This document shows, in pieces, positions 26,916-36,032 of a stretch of 64,000 nt of DNA. The position numbers and the translations under genes are program-made. This DNA is from an uncultured Corynebacterium sp. (GTDB taxonomy: Bacteria > Actinomycetota > Actinomycetes > Mycobacteriales > Mycobacteriaceae): NCBI RefSeq assembly GCF_947253065.1, contig NZ_CAMXWS010000007.1:10497-74496 (forward strand), in the 5' to 3' direction. The stretch's first letter is position 1, and each line of letters starts with the position of its first letter. The notes beneath the pieces were generated by a model that searched no databases, had not been told where the DNA came from, and saw only the letters and a list, made by a program, of their open reading frames with translations.

Positions 26916-26941
26916 CGTCGAAAAGCAATTGCTTATCGACG
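26916..26941 (+). repeat. Inverted pair of the 11-mer motif between rpsD and rpoA
   Basis: CGTCGAAAAGC (26916-26926), AATT and the exact motif GCTTATCGACG (26931-26941) form a 26-bp near-perfect inverted repeat with one mismatched pair. It can fold as a hairpin 34 nt after the rpsD stop. There is no T-tract, so it is not an ordinary terminator. Confidence 0.85.
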
Positions 26942-27029
26942 GCTCTCTTCAACTGTCATCCGTGTCGGCAACACCATGTTGCTGGCACCCTCTACGGCGT
27001 CATATAGCGGGCGCCGGAAGGAGAAGTTC

Positions 27030-28043
27030 ATGCTCATCTCACAGCGTCCTCAGCTCACTGAGGAGTACATCGATACCAACCGTTCGAAGTTCGTCATCGA
27101 GCCGCTCGAGCCTGGTTTCGGCTACACCCTCGGTAACTCTCTGCGTCGCACGCTGCTATCGTCCATCCCGGGCGCTGCAGTGACCTCGATCAAGATCGAA
27201 GGTGTGCTCCACGAGTTCACCACGATCAACGGCGTCAAAGAGAACGTTTCTGAGATCATCCTCAACGTCAAGGACCTGGTTCTGTCCTCCGACTCTGACG
27301 AGCCGGTGGTCATGTACCTGTCCAAGCAGGGCCCGGGCGAGGTCACCGCAGCAGACATCGATCTGCCGGCTGACGTCACCGTGCACAACCCGGATCTGCA
27401 CATCGCGTCGCTCAATGAGCAGGCGAGCCTGGAAATGGAGCTCGTTGTCGAGCGTGGCCGTGGCTACGTTCCGGCAATGCCCAACTCCGGTGGCGAGATC
27501 GGCCGTATCCCAGTCGACCAGATCTACTCGCCGGTGCTGAAGGTTTCCTACAAGGTTGAGGCGACGCGTGTTGAGCAGCGCACCGACTTTGACAAGCTGA
27601 TCATCGATGTGGAGACCAAGAACTCCATGACCGCCCGCGACGCTCTCGCGTCCGCAGGTTCCACCCTGGTTGAACTGTTCGGCCTCGCACGCGAGCTGAA
27701 CACCGCTGCCGAGGGCATCGAGATCGGCCCGTCCCCGCAGGAGACGGAGTACATCGCCGCGTACAACATGCCGATCGAGGACCTGAACTTCTCCGTGCGT
27801 TCCTACAACTGCCTGAAGCGCCAGGAGATCCACACCGTCGGTGAACTTGCTGAGTGCACCGAATCCGACCTGCTGGATATCCGCAACTTCGGCCAGAAGT
27901 CCATCAACGAGGTCAAGATCAAGCTTGCTTCCCTGGGGCTGACGCTCAAGGACGCTCCGGAAGATTTCGATCCAACCCAGCTTGAGGGCTACGACGCTGA
28001 GACCGGCGACTTTGTCGATGGCGGCATGGATGACGCCGAGTAA
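27030..28043 (+). CDS. rpoA: RNA polymerase alpha subunit
   Basis: The product is 337 residues from ATG 27030 (AAGGAG upstream). The N-terminal dimerisation domain (FGYTLGNSLRRTLLSSIPGAAV) is followed by the C-terminal domain (SVRSYNCLKRQEIHTVGELAECTESDLLDIRNFGQKSINEVKIKL), which binds UP elements and activators. An acidic tail ends the protein. It sits between rpsD and rplQ as usual. Confidence 0.98.
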   Translation: MLISQRPQLTEEYIDTNRSKFVIEPLEPGFGYTLGNSLRRTLLSSIPGAAVTSIKIEGVLHEFTTINGVKENVSEIILNVKDLVLSSDSDEPVVMYLSKQGPGEVTAADIDLPADVTVHNPDLHIASLNEQASLEMELVVERGRGYVPAMPNSGGEIGRIPVDQIYSPVLKVSYKVEATRVEQRTDFDKLIIDVETKNSMTARDALASAGSTLVELFGLARELNTAAEGIEIGPSPQETEYIAAYNMPIEDLNFSVRSYNCLKRQEIHTVGELAECTESDLLDIRNFGQKSINEVKIKLASLGLTLKDAPEDFDPTQLEGYDAETGDFVDGGMDDAE

Positions 28044-28121
28044 TCACCGCGCACTGAAGTTTTCATAGAAACACAGTTTCACTGGTTCTAACGACCGCGA
28101 AACAACACGAGGAGTACAACA

Positions 28122-28652
28122 ATGCCTACCCCGAAGAAGGGCCCGCGTCTCGGCGGTTCGGCTAGCCACCAGAAGCACATCGTGTCCAACCTGGCTACCC
28201 AGCTGTTCGTCAACGGCTCCATCAAGACCACCGAGGCTAAGGCCAAGGTGCTGCGTCCGTACGCAGAGAAGCTGATCACCAAGGCCAAGTCCGGTTCGGT
28301 CGCTGACCGCCGCGCTGTGGCTAAGGACATCCCGAACAAGGACGTCGTCGCGTACCTGTTCAACGAGCTCGCCCCGAAGTTTGAGAACCGTGCAGGTGGC
28401 TACACCCGCACCATCAAGCTGGAGAACCGCAAGGGCGACAACGCTCCGATGGTCAACATCTCCCTCGTTCTCGAGGAGACCGTGACCGCCGAGGCAACCC
28501 GCGCAGCTCGCGCTGCCGCGTCCAAGGAGAAGGCTGCTGAGGCTGAGGAAGCTAAGGCAGAAGAGGCTCCGGCTGAGGCTGAGGAAGCTCCGGCTGAGGC
28601 TGAGTCCAACGACGACGCTGCTGCCGAGGAGAAGACTGAGGACGAGAAGTAA
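28122..28652 (+). CDS. rplQ: 50S ribosomal protein bL17 with acidic C-terminal extension
   Basis: The first 120 residues are canonical L17 (PTPKKGPRLGGSASHQKHIVSNLATQLFVNG). About 50 further residues form a Glu/Ala-rich tail with repeated AEEAPAEAE units, a corynebacterial-type extension. L17 sits near the polypeptide exit tunnel. A terminator follows. Confidence 0.97.
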   Translation: MPTPKKGPRLGGSASHQKHIVSNLATQLFVNGSIKTTEAKAKVLRPYAEKLITKAKSGSVADRRAVAKDIPNKDVVAYLFNELAPKFENRAGGYTRTIKLENRKGDNAPMVNISLVLEETVTAEATRAARAAASKEKAAEAEEAKAEEAPAEAEEAPAEAESNDDAAAEEKTEDEK

Positions 28653-28677
28653 CCTTCTCGCCTCATACAGAGCGAAG

Positions 28678-28720
28678 CGCCCGCTCCCACCTTGCTGAAA
28701 GAGGGGAGCGGGCGTTTTCT
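28678..28720 (+). terminator. Terminator after rplQ
   Basis: CGCCCGCTCCC (28678-28688) pairs with GGGAGCGGGCG (28704-28714), followed by TTTTCT. Confidence 0.9.
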
Positions 28721-28793
28721 CGTTGTCAACGATGTGCGGGGACGGCGCGGTGGCGGCGCGGTGGCGGCATCGCGAAAGCTCCGCAAGAGTCTC

Positions 28794-28883
28794 CACTAGA
28801 TGCGTTTGAAAAGCGAAACACATCTGCCACACGGGCAACATGCGACCTGGGGTTTTGTGGAGCGATTTCAAACGCATCTAGTG
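28794..28883. repeat. Perfect 18-bp inverted repeat upstream of truA (possible operator)
   Basis: CACTAGATGCGTTTGAAA (28794-28811) and its exact reverse complement (28866-28883) flank a 54-bp spacer. The right arm overlaps the position expected for the truA -35 box, 9 bp before the TATGGT -10 box (28892-28897). The arms are too far apart for a terminator, so a dimeric or looping regulator, or a small mobile-element remnant, is more likely. Confidence 0.75.
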
Positions 28884-28903
28884 CCGCCATTTATGGTTGG
28901 GGC

Positions 28904-29845
28904 ATGGGCGCAGGAAAAAGTGATCTCGGCGTTGTAAATGACCGTGCGGACGATCCGGAAGAGATGGTGCGCCTGCGGTTTGATATCGCGTATGACGGCA
29001 CCGACTTCCACGGTTGGGCACGACAAAAGCCGAAGAACGGGGAAGAGCTGCGCACTGTCCAAGGGGAGCTTGAGGATGCACTGCGTCTGATTCTGCGTTT
29101 CCCTGTCGAACTGACGGTGGCAGGCCGTACTGATGCGGGTGTGCACGCTGCTGGTCAGGTGGCGCATGCAGATATCCCGGCTGCCTCCCTACACCAGCGT
29201 TCTATTGATGGGGATCCGGGGCGGCTGGTACGTAGACTAGCGAAGCTGGTGGAACCGGATATTCGCGTCACAGCAGTGAGCTTCGCACCGGATGGCTTCA
29301 ATGCGCGATTCTCAGCGCTGACACGGACGTACCGATACCGCGTGACCACGGCAGAAAGCGGTGCGTTGCCGACGCGCCTGCGTGATACCGCTGTGTGGCC
29401 GAAGAAGGTCGATTTGTCCGCGGCGCAAGACGTGGCGAATGTGGTGATCGGACTGCATGATTTCGCTGCCTTCTGCAAGGCTCGTCCCTTTGCCACGACG
29501 ATCCGGGAGATCAGGTCCTTTGAATGGCACGACGTGTCCACCGCTGAGGAACCGGAGCTGTATGAAGCGGTGATCGTGGCTGATGCATTCTGCTGGCATA
29601 TGGTTCGTGCGCTCGTGGCGACATGTCTTGATGTGGGAGCAGGGCGACGAGACGTGGACTGGGCGAAAGCCCTCCTCGGCGAGACGGAACGCGCTTCAGC
29701 GGTGGGCTTGGCGCCAGCAAATGGGCTGACGCTCATCGGTGTGGATTACCCGGCAGACGGGGAATTGGCAGCTCGTGCGGAGTTGACTAGTCAGCGTCGA
29801 GAAGCTGCGGAGGTGCACACCGATCCTGGAGCCCCGAAGGAATAA
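28904..29845 (+). CDS. truA: tRNA pseudouridine(38-40) synthase TruA
   Basis: 313 residues. The catalytic Asp is in GRTDAGVHA (about residue 77), with the TruA pattern RFDIAYDGTDFHGWARQ before it. It isomerises uridines 38-40 in tRNA anticodon arms. ATG 28904 is preferred over ATG 28964 because TATGGT (28892-28897) lies 6 nt upstream without a Shine-Dalgarno, fitting a leaderless mRNA. This gives a 20-residue N-terminal extension. rplQ-truA adjacency is conserved in actinobacteria. Confidence 0.93.
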   Translation: MGAGKSDLGVVNDRADDPEEMVRLRFDIAYDGTDFHGWARQKPKNGEELRTVQGELEDALRLILRFPVELTVAGRTDAGVHAAGQVAHADIPAASLHQRSIDGDPGRLVRRLAKLVEPDIRVTAVSFAPDGFNARFSALTRTYRYRVTTAESGALPTRLRDTAVWPKKVDLSAAQDVANVVIGLHDFAAFCKARPFATTIREIRSFEWHDVSTAEEPELYEAVIVADAFCWHMVRALVATCLDVGAGRRDVDWAKALLGETERASAVGLAPANGLTLIGVDYPADGELAARAELTSQRREAAEVHTDPGAPKE

Positions 29846-29894
29846 AATGCTTGGGCAGTAAAAGTCCGTCTTACATATTCCGGAGGTAGAACGC

Positions 29895-32060
29895 ATGGGT
29901 GCAGTCGGTGCTGTCTGGCTGGCCATCGCGGTATTCACGTTGCCGGGGCTGATCGTCTCGTGGGTCGCTGGTGCGAAGCTACCAGTGGCAGCTGCAGCAT
30001 CATTGCCCGTCACCTTCGGTATCGCCGGTTTAGCCAGTTGGATGTACGGGGCAATGGGGATCGGCTTCGGCTGGACTTCGTTCATCGTCTTCACGCTTTT
30101 GACACTGATCGCGGCTGGTGTGTGGCGCTACATGTTTGCCCGGCGGGCGAAGAAACGTGGGGCGAAGAGTTGGCTTCGTGCTCTATGGCCTGGTGATTGG
30201 CGTCGGGGCAGCATCGCGGATCCTTCGTGGATCCTGCCCGGTGCAGGCTTCGTGGTGGGGGCGTGGATGCTCATCGCGAAACAGTTGGAGCTCCAAGACA
30301 ATGTGCCGGGCAAGCTGAATAACGTGGTGCAGGGCTGGGATATCCAGTGGCACGTCAACGCCATCCGCTTTGTCATGGAAGAGGGCATTGCTTCATCGAC
30401 CCGGATGGGTGAGCTGCAAAGCCCGGAGACACATGTTGATCTGTTCTATCCTTCGGCTTTCCACGCGGTGACAGCCCTGTTCGCTAAGGCGGGGGGTTTG
30501 GAGCCGGTGGTGGCGGCGAATGTGGCGTCGATAGTTCTGCCGAGCTTGGCGCTAACTGCTGGTGCTGCTGGCTTGGCGTGGGCGATTGCGCGCGGGCAGG
30601 GCATGGTTGCGCAGATCGCGGCGGGTCTGGCTCCAATCGGTGTGTATGCGTCGCCGGTGCTGGTGTGGATTCCGGATTTCACGGGCATGCGCCCGTACAT
30701 CGTGGCGATGGGTCTGTCTGGTCTGGTGATCGCTCTGTTCTTGCAGGTGCCGCGTTATCGCATTCTGGCGCTGCCCACGTTGTTCGCATTCTTGGGCATG
30801 CTGCAGGTGCACCCCTCGGCGGTGACGGTGGTGGTGCTCGCGGTGGCGCTGTACTGGTTGACCTATGTGTTGGTCACGCCGGACCGGTCCCGGATTGGTG
30901 ACACGCTGTGGCTGGCTATCCCCGCATTAGGCGGTGCATTGGCGTTCTTGCCGCAATTGATCGCTGGGCGCACCCAAGCGGAAGAAGTGAATACGTGGAA
31001 GTCCAGCGATAGTGCAACGTTGTCGGAGGCCTGGCAGAAGGCTTTCTTGATGGACACACGTCACGTGGATGAGTTCTTCCCGGGCTTTGATCCGGTGGCG
31101 CTACTGTGGCTGGCTGGTTTCGGCGCGATCGTGGCTGTGGTGTGGCGTCGGCAGGTGTGGGCACCGTTGTTCTACGTCATCATGGTCGCGTCTACGGCTC
31201 ATGCGTTGCACCCGTTTGATGGTGTGCTGGAGCCATTGCTGACCGCGTTGGGGGCACCGCACTACAACGGTGCACATCGCCTGATCACGATCGTGGCCAT
31301 GACGGTGATCGCCGCCGCTGCGGTCGGGGTGGCAACGATCATTCGTGTGCTGGCGCTGGCCCCGGTCGCTGCGCGCTATGGCACCCGCCCGTGGGTGTGG
31401 GGGACCTCGATCGCTTCGGTGGTGCTTGCTGTTCTGTCGGGGTGGGGCACCGGTGCGTGGGCGTCCACGGTGGCAGCTGATGGTTCGCGCGCTGCTTTTG
31501 AGGCGTCCCGCATGACGGATCGGATGGTCGATGCTGATCAGCGTGCTGCGTATGCGTGGCTGGCCTCCCGCCCTGAGACACAGCAGGGCCTTGTTGCGGG
31601 TGAACCTACCGATGGTTATTCCTGGGCATACGGCATAGGCGGTGTGCCTACGGTTGCCCGCCACTACTTGTGGCCGTCCGGCGGTGCAGGCACCAATTCG
31701 TCGATTCTTGCGGAGCAGGCAGGTCACCTTGGCGCGGGCGAGCGCGGCCGACCTAACGCGCAAAGCCCGGCCGATGAGGCTGCCAAGCGCCTCGAGGTCC
31801 GGTTCATCGTCTCCTCCGGCAATACGTTCTGGCCGGGCCCGCGCAACTGGCAGGTCAGCAAAGCATTGTGGTCCACTCCGGGGGTCACGCCTGTGTATCA
31901 ACGCGGCCGCGTGACCATCTTCGCTGTAAATGAGCAGTTCACCCAGCAGGAACTCAAGGAGCTTCAGCGCGATGCGGTAGCTAATGGTGGGTCTACTAAG
32001 GTGCCGGAGCTGACGTCTTTGACGGAAGCCTTGCCAGCGCAGTCCGCTGGCAGCGTTTAA
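29895..32060 (+). CDS. Large polytopic membrane protein (DUF6541-like), function unknown
   Basis: 721 residues with roughly 11-13 hydrophobic spans in the first 530 residues, then a soluble C-terminal part. An early extracytoplasmic loop (NVVQGWDIQWHVNAIRFVMEEG) with Asp/His/Trp residues resembles loops of GT-C glycosyltransferases. A role in arabinogalactan, lipoarabinomannan or other envelope glycan assembly is therefore a fair guess, not shown. It lies between truA and eccB; mycobacterial ESX-4 loci also sit near rplQ-truA. GGAGG precedes the ATG by about 8 nt. Confidence 0.8.
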   Translation: MGAVGAVWLAIAVFTLPGLIVSWVAGAKLPVAAAASLPVTFGIAGLASWMYGAMGIGFGWTSFIVFTLLTLIAAGVWRYMFARRAKKRGAKSWLRALWPGDWRRGSIADPSWILPGAGFVVGAWMLIAKQLELQDNVPGKLNNVVQGWDIQWHVNAIRFVMEEGIASSTRMGELQSPETHVDLFYPSAFHAVTALFAKAGGLEPVVAANVASIVLPSLALTAGAAGLAWAIARGQGMVAQIAAGLAPIGVYASPVLVWIPDFTGMRPYIVAMGLSGLVIALFLQVPRYRILALPTLFAFLGMLQVHPSAVTVVVLAVALYWLTYVLVTPDRSRIGDTLWLAIPALGGALAFLPQLIAGRTQAEEVNTWKSSDSATLSEAWQKAFLMDTRHVDEFFPGFDPVALLWLAGFGAIVAVVWRRQVWAPLFYVIMVASTAHALHPFDGVLEPLLTALGAPHYNGAHRLITIVAMTVIAAAAVGVATIIRVLALAPVAARYGTRPWVWGTSIASVVLAVLSGWGTGAWASTVAADGSRAAFEASRMTDRMVDADQRAAYAWLASRPETQQGLVAGEPTDGYSWAYGIGGVPTVARHYLWPSGGAGTNSSILAEQAGHLGAGERGRPNAQSPADEAAKRLEVRFIVSSGNTFWPGPRNWQVSKALWSTPGVTPVYQRGRVTIFAVNEQFTQQELKELQRDAVANGGSTKVPELTSLTEALPAQSAGSV

Positions 32061-32065
32061 TGAGT

Positions 32066-32083
32066 TGCGCACTTCAGTGTGCA
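32066..32083. promoter_or_regulatory. Palindrome with CACTTCAGTG core upstream of eccB
   Basis: TGCGCACTTCAGTGTGCA is an 18-bp palindrome with one mismatched pair, centred on TC. It lies 80 bp upstream of the eccB ATG. The same 10-bp core recurs in the eccD/eccC intergenic region (36033-36052), pointing to a shared regulator. Confidence 0.6.
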
Positions 32084-32162
32084 TCTTCCGCTTGAAGGGC
32101 GGCCTCCACGCGTTTAGCGTCTTTTCACAGAAGCCATCGCTAATCCACGGGGGGACGTCCAC

Positions 32163-33461
32163 ATGGCTGAGCACACTCATACCGATACGGGGGAAGCATC
32201 GACCGTACGGCGTTTGCTGCCGACTACGCGTTCGCAGGTTTCAGGCCATCGCTTCATGCGGCGGCGCGTGGAGCATGGTCTGATTTATGGGGATATCCGC
32301 ATGATCCATGACCCGTTGGCGGCCAGGCGTCGTTCGGCGATCTTTGGAGTTGTCGCGGTCGCGCTGATCGCCGCGGGGTCCGGGTTGTTTGCGTGGTTGC
32401 GGCCCAATCCGGATCCGGGGGAGGCGGCGATTCTGCGGGCGACGGATGGCGCGATGTATGTGCGGGTCGGAGAGGAAGTGCATCCGGTGACGAACCTGAC
32501 GTCCGCGCGCCTCATCGCGGGAGTGGCGGAAGAGCCGCAGCGCGTGGGGGATGAGCGGCTGACAGCTATGCAGCGTGGTGTTCCGCTCGGGATCGCTACC
32601 GCACCGTCCATGTTCGCGCCGGGCGACGCGGAGGACGCGGCGTGGTCTGCGTGCCAGGACACCACCGGGCGGCTGACCATTGCGGCGGGTGCGATGCCGG
32701 GGGAGTTGAAGGGGAATGAGGGGGTCGTCGTGAAGCTGGATGCGGATGAGTGGTTGCTCACGCGTGAGGGGCGCGCGAAGTTGCCGCCAGCCGACGATGC
32801 GCAGGGCCGTGTGATTCGCCGCGCGCTCGGACTTAATGCGCAGGTCCCGCGCCTGGCTATCGATGCTGCGGCGCTAACCACGTTCCGTGAGCTGCCGCCA
32901 ATCAAGCTCCCGAACCCACTGCCGCAGCTCCTCATTGCCGACAATGCGGGCGGCGACAAAGCGTGGGTGCTCACGCCACATGGTGGGCTTCAGGCGGTCA
33001 CCGAATTACAAAAGAACATGCTTATCGACGCCGGCGTCACTCCCCGCAATGTCACCACCTCCCAGGTCGCGGCATACCCGGATGCAGACGTCCCACTGGC
33101 CATTGATGTGCCAGACACTGCGCCTGAATGGGTTGACCTCGATGGGAAGGCTGTCTGCTCGACTGAATCAGGCACCGCGGCGGTAGTGGGAACTGATGTC
33201 CTCGCGCAGGGAGCAATTGAACTTTCCGGAGCGAGTCCGGCGAGTCATTTCGTTGGCCTGTCAGATGGCGCAGTGGGAATTGATACCGGTGCTGGCTACC
33301 ACGTGGTGAGCGCTTCCGGGCAGCGCCATTTTGTGGATACACGGGAGAACCTCGATGTCGTTGGGGCGCAGCACATTGAACAGGTGCCGTGGAGCCTGAT
33401 CAGTCTGCTGCCGGAAGGCCCAGAACTTACCCGCGAGGCCGCGTTGACCGCGACATACTGA
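32163..33461 (+). CDS. eccB: Type VII secretion (ESX-4) core protein EccB
   Basis: The 432-residue product has a short cytoplasmic N-terminus (TTRSQVSGHRFMRRRVEHGLIYGD, an EccB signature), one membrane helix (about 59-79) and a large extracytoplasmic domain. EccB is a core component of the ESX translocon. The fold should hold about four repeats around a central domain. Its 3' end overlaps the 3' end of mycP by 35 bp on the opposite strand. A copy of the 11-mer encodes MLIDA. Confidence 0.95.
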   Translation: MAEHTHTDTGEASTVRRLLPTTRSQVSGHRFMRRRVEHGLIYGDIRMIHDPLAARRRSAIFGVVAVALIAAGSGLFAWLRPNPDPGEAAILRATDGAMYVRVGEEVHPVTNLTSARLIAGVAEEPQRVGDERLTAMQRGVPLGIATAPSMFAPGDAEDAAWSACQDTTGRLTIAAGAMPGELKGNEGVVVKLDADEWLLTREGRAKLPPADDAQGRVIRRALGLNAQVPRLAIDAAALTTFRELPPIKLPNPLPQLLIADNAGGDKAWVLTPHGGLQAVTELQKNMLIDAGVTPRNVTTSQVAAYPDADVPLAIDVPDTAPEWVDLDGKAVCSTESGTAAVVGTDVLAQGAIELSGASPASHFVGLSDGAVGIDTGAGYHVVSASGQRHFVDTRENLDVVGAQHIEQVPWSLISLLPEGPELTREAALTATY

Positions 33462-34632
33462 GTATTCCTCGCAGTGCGGCTGCTGCGATGGCGAGCGCTG
33501 CGAGGAGCACGGTGCTGACAGCGATCCACTGTCCACGAGCAGGCGCAGCAGAGCGGACGGTTTCTGCTGGCTTCACTTGAAGCGGGTCTGAATCTGGGTT
33601 CTGTGCATGCTCAATGAAGGTCAGCGCACGAAGTGGATCAACCGCCCCGCCGTGCGGTTCTGATGATGCGGTGATGATGTCCCTGATCTCACCCGCTGAA
33701 GCATGTGGGTAGCGCTGTCGCAATAATGCAGCAGTGCCGGAAACCACTGGTGTGGCGAAGCTGGTACCCGCAAATGGTTCGACAGCGCCACGCTCACCAG
33801 CGATACCTGCGGACCATCCTTTATTGCCAGGAGCAAGAGCGAGCGGAACATCACCTCTGGCGGAAAGCAGCGTGGTGCCTTCTGGAACCGGCAGTGAGTA
33901 ATCGGCCATCGTGTGAGCATCTGAACGCGCACCGACAGTGAGCACGGTTGGAAAATGAGCTGGGTACACAGTAGATCCGGCAGGGCACTCGTGGGTGAGG
34001 TTGCCTGCTGCAGCCACCACCACTGCACCTTCGTGCTCAGCGCGGTTCAGTGCTTCGGTGATGCCACGGGTGTCCACGCGTGATGCCAACGTGGGTTCAA
34101 CACAGGACACGACCGAGATATTGATCACCTTGGCTTTTTCATCAAGCGCATTGTGAATGGCCTGGGTCAGCGTCTCTAGATTTCCTGCGGCAGGAGGCGC
34201 ATCTTCGTCGCCTTCACGTGGTGTTGGCGTTCGGTAATGAGCAGAAGATTGGCGGATCGACATGATCTGCGCATCTGGTGCGATCCCCGTCTCTGTTCCG
34301 GCGATAATGCCTGCGACGACAGTGCCGTGGGCATCACAATCCAGCAAAGGCTCTGGGGCGTCAGGCGTGACAAAATCTGCCCCGCCCACCAACTGATTCA
34401 GCTGCGGGTGGCGGGCAACTCCGGTGTCGATCACCGCGACCTTCACCCCGGCACCAGTGGCGAGACGGCGCATGTCCTCCCGGTTTTCACTCTCTTTCTC
34501 CGTTGCAGGTTGCACATCGTCGGCGGGAGCGCCGACGGCACACACCACATCCTGAGCAGATGCAAAAGGAGAGGGAATAAGGGCGGGGAGGAGTAGCAGT
34601 GGCGTCGATAAGCGGAAAAGCGTGCGTGACAT
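33427..34632 (-). CDS. mycP: Type VII secretion-associated serine protease (mycosin)
   Basis: 401 residues from ATG 34632. A signal peptide is followed by a subtilisin domain with Asp69 (AVIDTG), His102 (DAHGTVVAG) and Ser291 (GTSFATP), and a C-terminal membrane anchor (about 370-390). Mycosins are needed for ESX stability and process substrates on the outer face. It begins 2 bp after the eccD stop, so the two are coupled. A copy of the 11-mer near the N-terminus forces the codons CGC TTA TCG ACG. Confidence 0.95.
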   Translation of the reverse strand: MSRTLFRLSTPLLLLPALIPSPFASAQDVVCAVGAPADDVQPATEKESENREDMRRLATGAGVKVAVIDTGVARHPQLNQLVGGADFVTPDAPEPLLDCDAHGTVVAGIIAGTETGIAPDAQIMSIRQSSAHYRTPTPREGDEDAPPAAGNLETLTQAIHNALDEKAKVINISVVSCVEPTLASRVDTRGITEALNRAEHEGAVVVAAAGNLTHECPAGSTVYPAHFPTVLTVGARSDAHTMADYSLPVPEGTTLLSARGDVPLALAPGNKGWSAGIAGERGAVEPFAGTSFATPVVSGTAALLRQRYPHASAGEIRDIITASSEPHGGAVDPLRALTFIEHAQNPDSDPLQVKPAETVRSAAPARGQWIAVSTVLLAALAIAAAALRGILSMSRSTRPRG

Positions 34633-34634
34633 TT

Positions 34635-35963
34635 CTACAGCCCCCGAATGAGCTCGAAGATGCCGGTGAGATGCACGGCGAGCGGAATGACCGCGATGAT
34701 CGCGATTGCTTCGGCGCGCTCGACCCACACGAGCGTGGTGGGCTCCAGATCAGGAACGCGCGCGGCCCACAGCACAGACGTGGCAGCGGCGAGAGCAAAA
34801 AACGCGGCGGCGATCATGAGAGCTGGGTGAGCACTACCGCTATGGGCACTCACAGCGACTGCCGCAATACCGCAGGCCGATGCGCTCACGGCGGTGCAAC
34901 CCAGGCTGAGGCGTGGCACGGAATCGTGGTGGCGCGAGGCATGCACGATGAGCGCACCGGCAGCACAGATACACAACGCGAAAACCCAGCCCCCACCGGA
35001 GAAAGCAAGAATGATCAGCGCTGGAATCATACACACTGCTGTCGCTGCACTGATCCCCGTAGTAATCGCACGAGCAGCATGAGCACGTTCATCGACGTCA
35101 TCTTGATAGTCATCAGCGATACCGAATTCTTGTCCGGCGGTAGGGACCCGTGGAATGCGTAGACCCGCAGCACGCGTGGCAGCAGACGGGGTGAGCATCA
35201 CGGTGATGAGACCGGTGAGAACCACCGCCGCTGCCGGTGCTTCAGTCGCGGGCAACCACACTCCGAGCGCACCGATAATGATCAGGACAGCTCCCGCGAC
35301 CACAGCTGCTGAAAGACGCGGACCAGCCAGGCGGAGATACGCCCCACCAATAGTGAGAACCACGACGACGAGGGCTGAAGACATCGCTCCGAATGCCGCA
35401 TCAGTGGTAGGAGGCCATGCCAAAGCGGAACCACCAGCGACCCACGCGCCGCACACAATCCCGGCGCTGAACACCGCAGCCGGGAAGATCGCACGTGAGC
35501 GTGCGGCGAGAGCCACCACGAGCATGATCAACGTGCTCGCCGCGGCACCGATCAGTGGAGTAGACAATGCAGCGATGAGCAGGCCCGCAGTTACAGCGCC
35601 GGCGAGCGTTGCCGCCGTATCAATCCCCGAACGAGTAGCTGTTGCTGCTGTAGCCGCCAATGATTCGGCAGCATCACGCACCACTGGTGGCGCGACCGGC
35701 TCATGGGGACGCAGCGCGAGCACCTGGCCATCCCGCAGCCGCATGTTGTGCAGCGGAATATGCGGATCCAATGGTGCTCCCGCTGCGGTGGCGAATTCCC
35801 ACGGCTGTCGTGTCTCTGGCAGTTCAATGAGTCGCGCTAGTTCCGGCAGCACCTCGCTGAACGTCGATGACGTGGGCAAACTCACGTCGATAGAGCGATG
35901 AAAAGGTGCCGCGCTGATGCGCACGGTGACTCGAACAACATGATGGGTTGAAGCAGCGACCAT
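34635..35963 (-). CDS. eccD: Type VII secretion integral membrane protein EccD
   Basis: 442 residues from ATG 35963 (GGGGGAAATC upstream). The first 90 residues form the ubiquitin-like cytoplasmic domain (VRVTVRISAAPFHRSIDVSLPTSSTFSEVLPELARL); the rest has about 11 membrane helices. EccD lines the ESX pore. It is divergent from eccC across a 226-bp region that carries two palindromic elements. Confidence 0.93.
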   Translation of the reverse strand: MVAASTHHVVRVTVRISAAPFHRSIDVSLPTSSTFSEVLPELARLIELPETRQPWEFATAAGAPLDPHIPLHNMRLRDGQVLALRPHEPVAPPVVRDAAESLAATAATATRSGIDTAATLAGAVTAGLLIAALSTPLIGAAASTLIMLVVALAARSRAIFPAAVFSAGIVCGAWVAGGSALAWPPTTDAAFGAMSSALVVVVLTIGGAYLRLAGPRLSAAVVAGAVLIIIGALGVWLPATEAPAAAVVLTGLITVMLTPSAATRAAGLRIPRVPTAGQEFGIADDYQDDVDERAHAARAITTGISAATAVCMIPALIILAFSGGGWVFALCICAAGALIVHASRHHDSVPRLSLGCTAVSASACGIAAVAVSAHSGSAHPALMIAAAFFALAAATSVLWAARVPDLEPTTLVWVERAEAIAIIAVIPLAVHLTGIFELIRGL

Positions 35964-36032
35964 GATTTCCCCCGTGTGTGCTTGGTTGCAAAAGCCAGTG
36001 TGCATGCCGGCAGGAAAATGCGAAACAGAACG

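Noticed and set aside
28964..28966. ATG 28964 as truA start
   Set aside because: The purine-rich GGAAGAG directly abuts it with no spacing, while ATG 28904 has a TATGGT box at leaderless distance.
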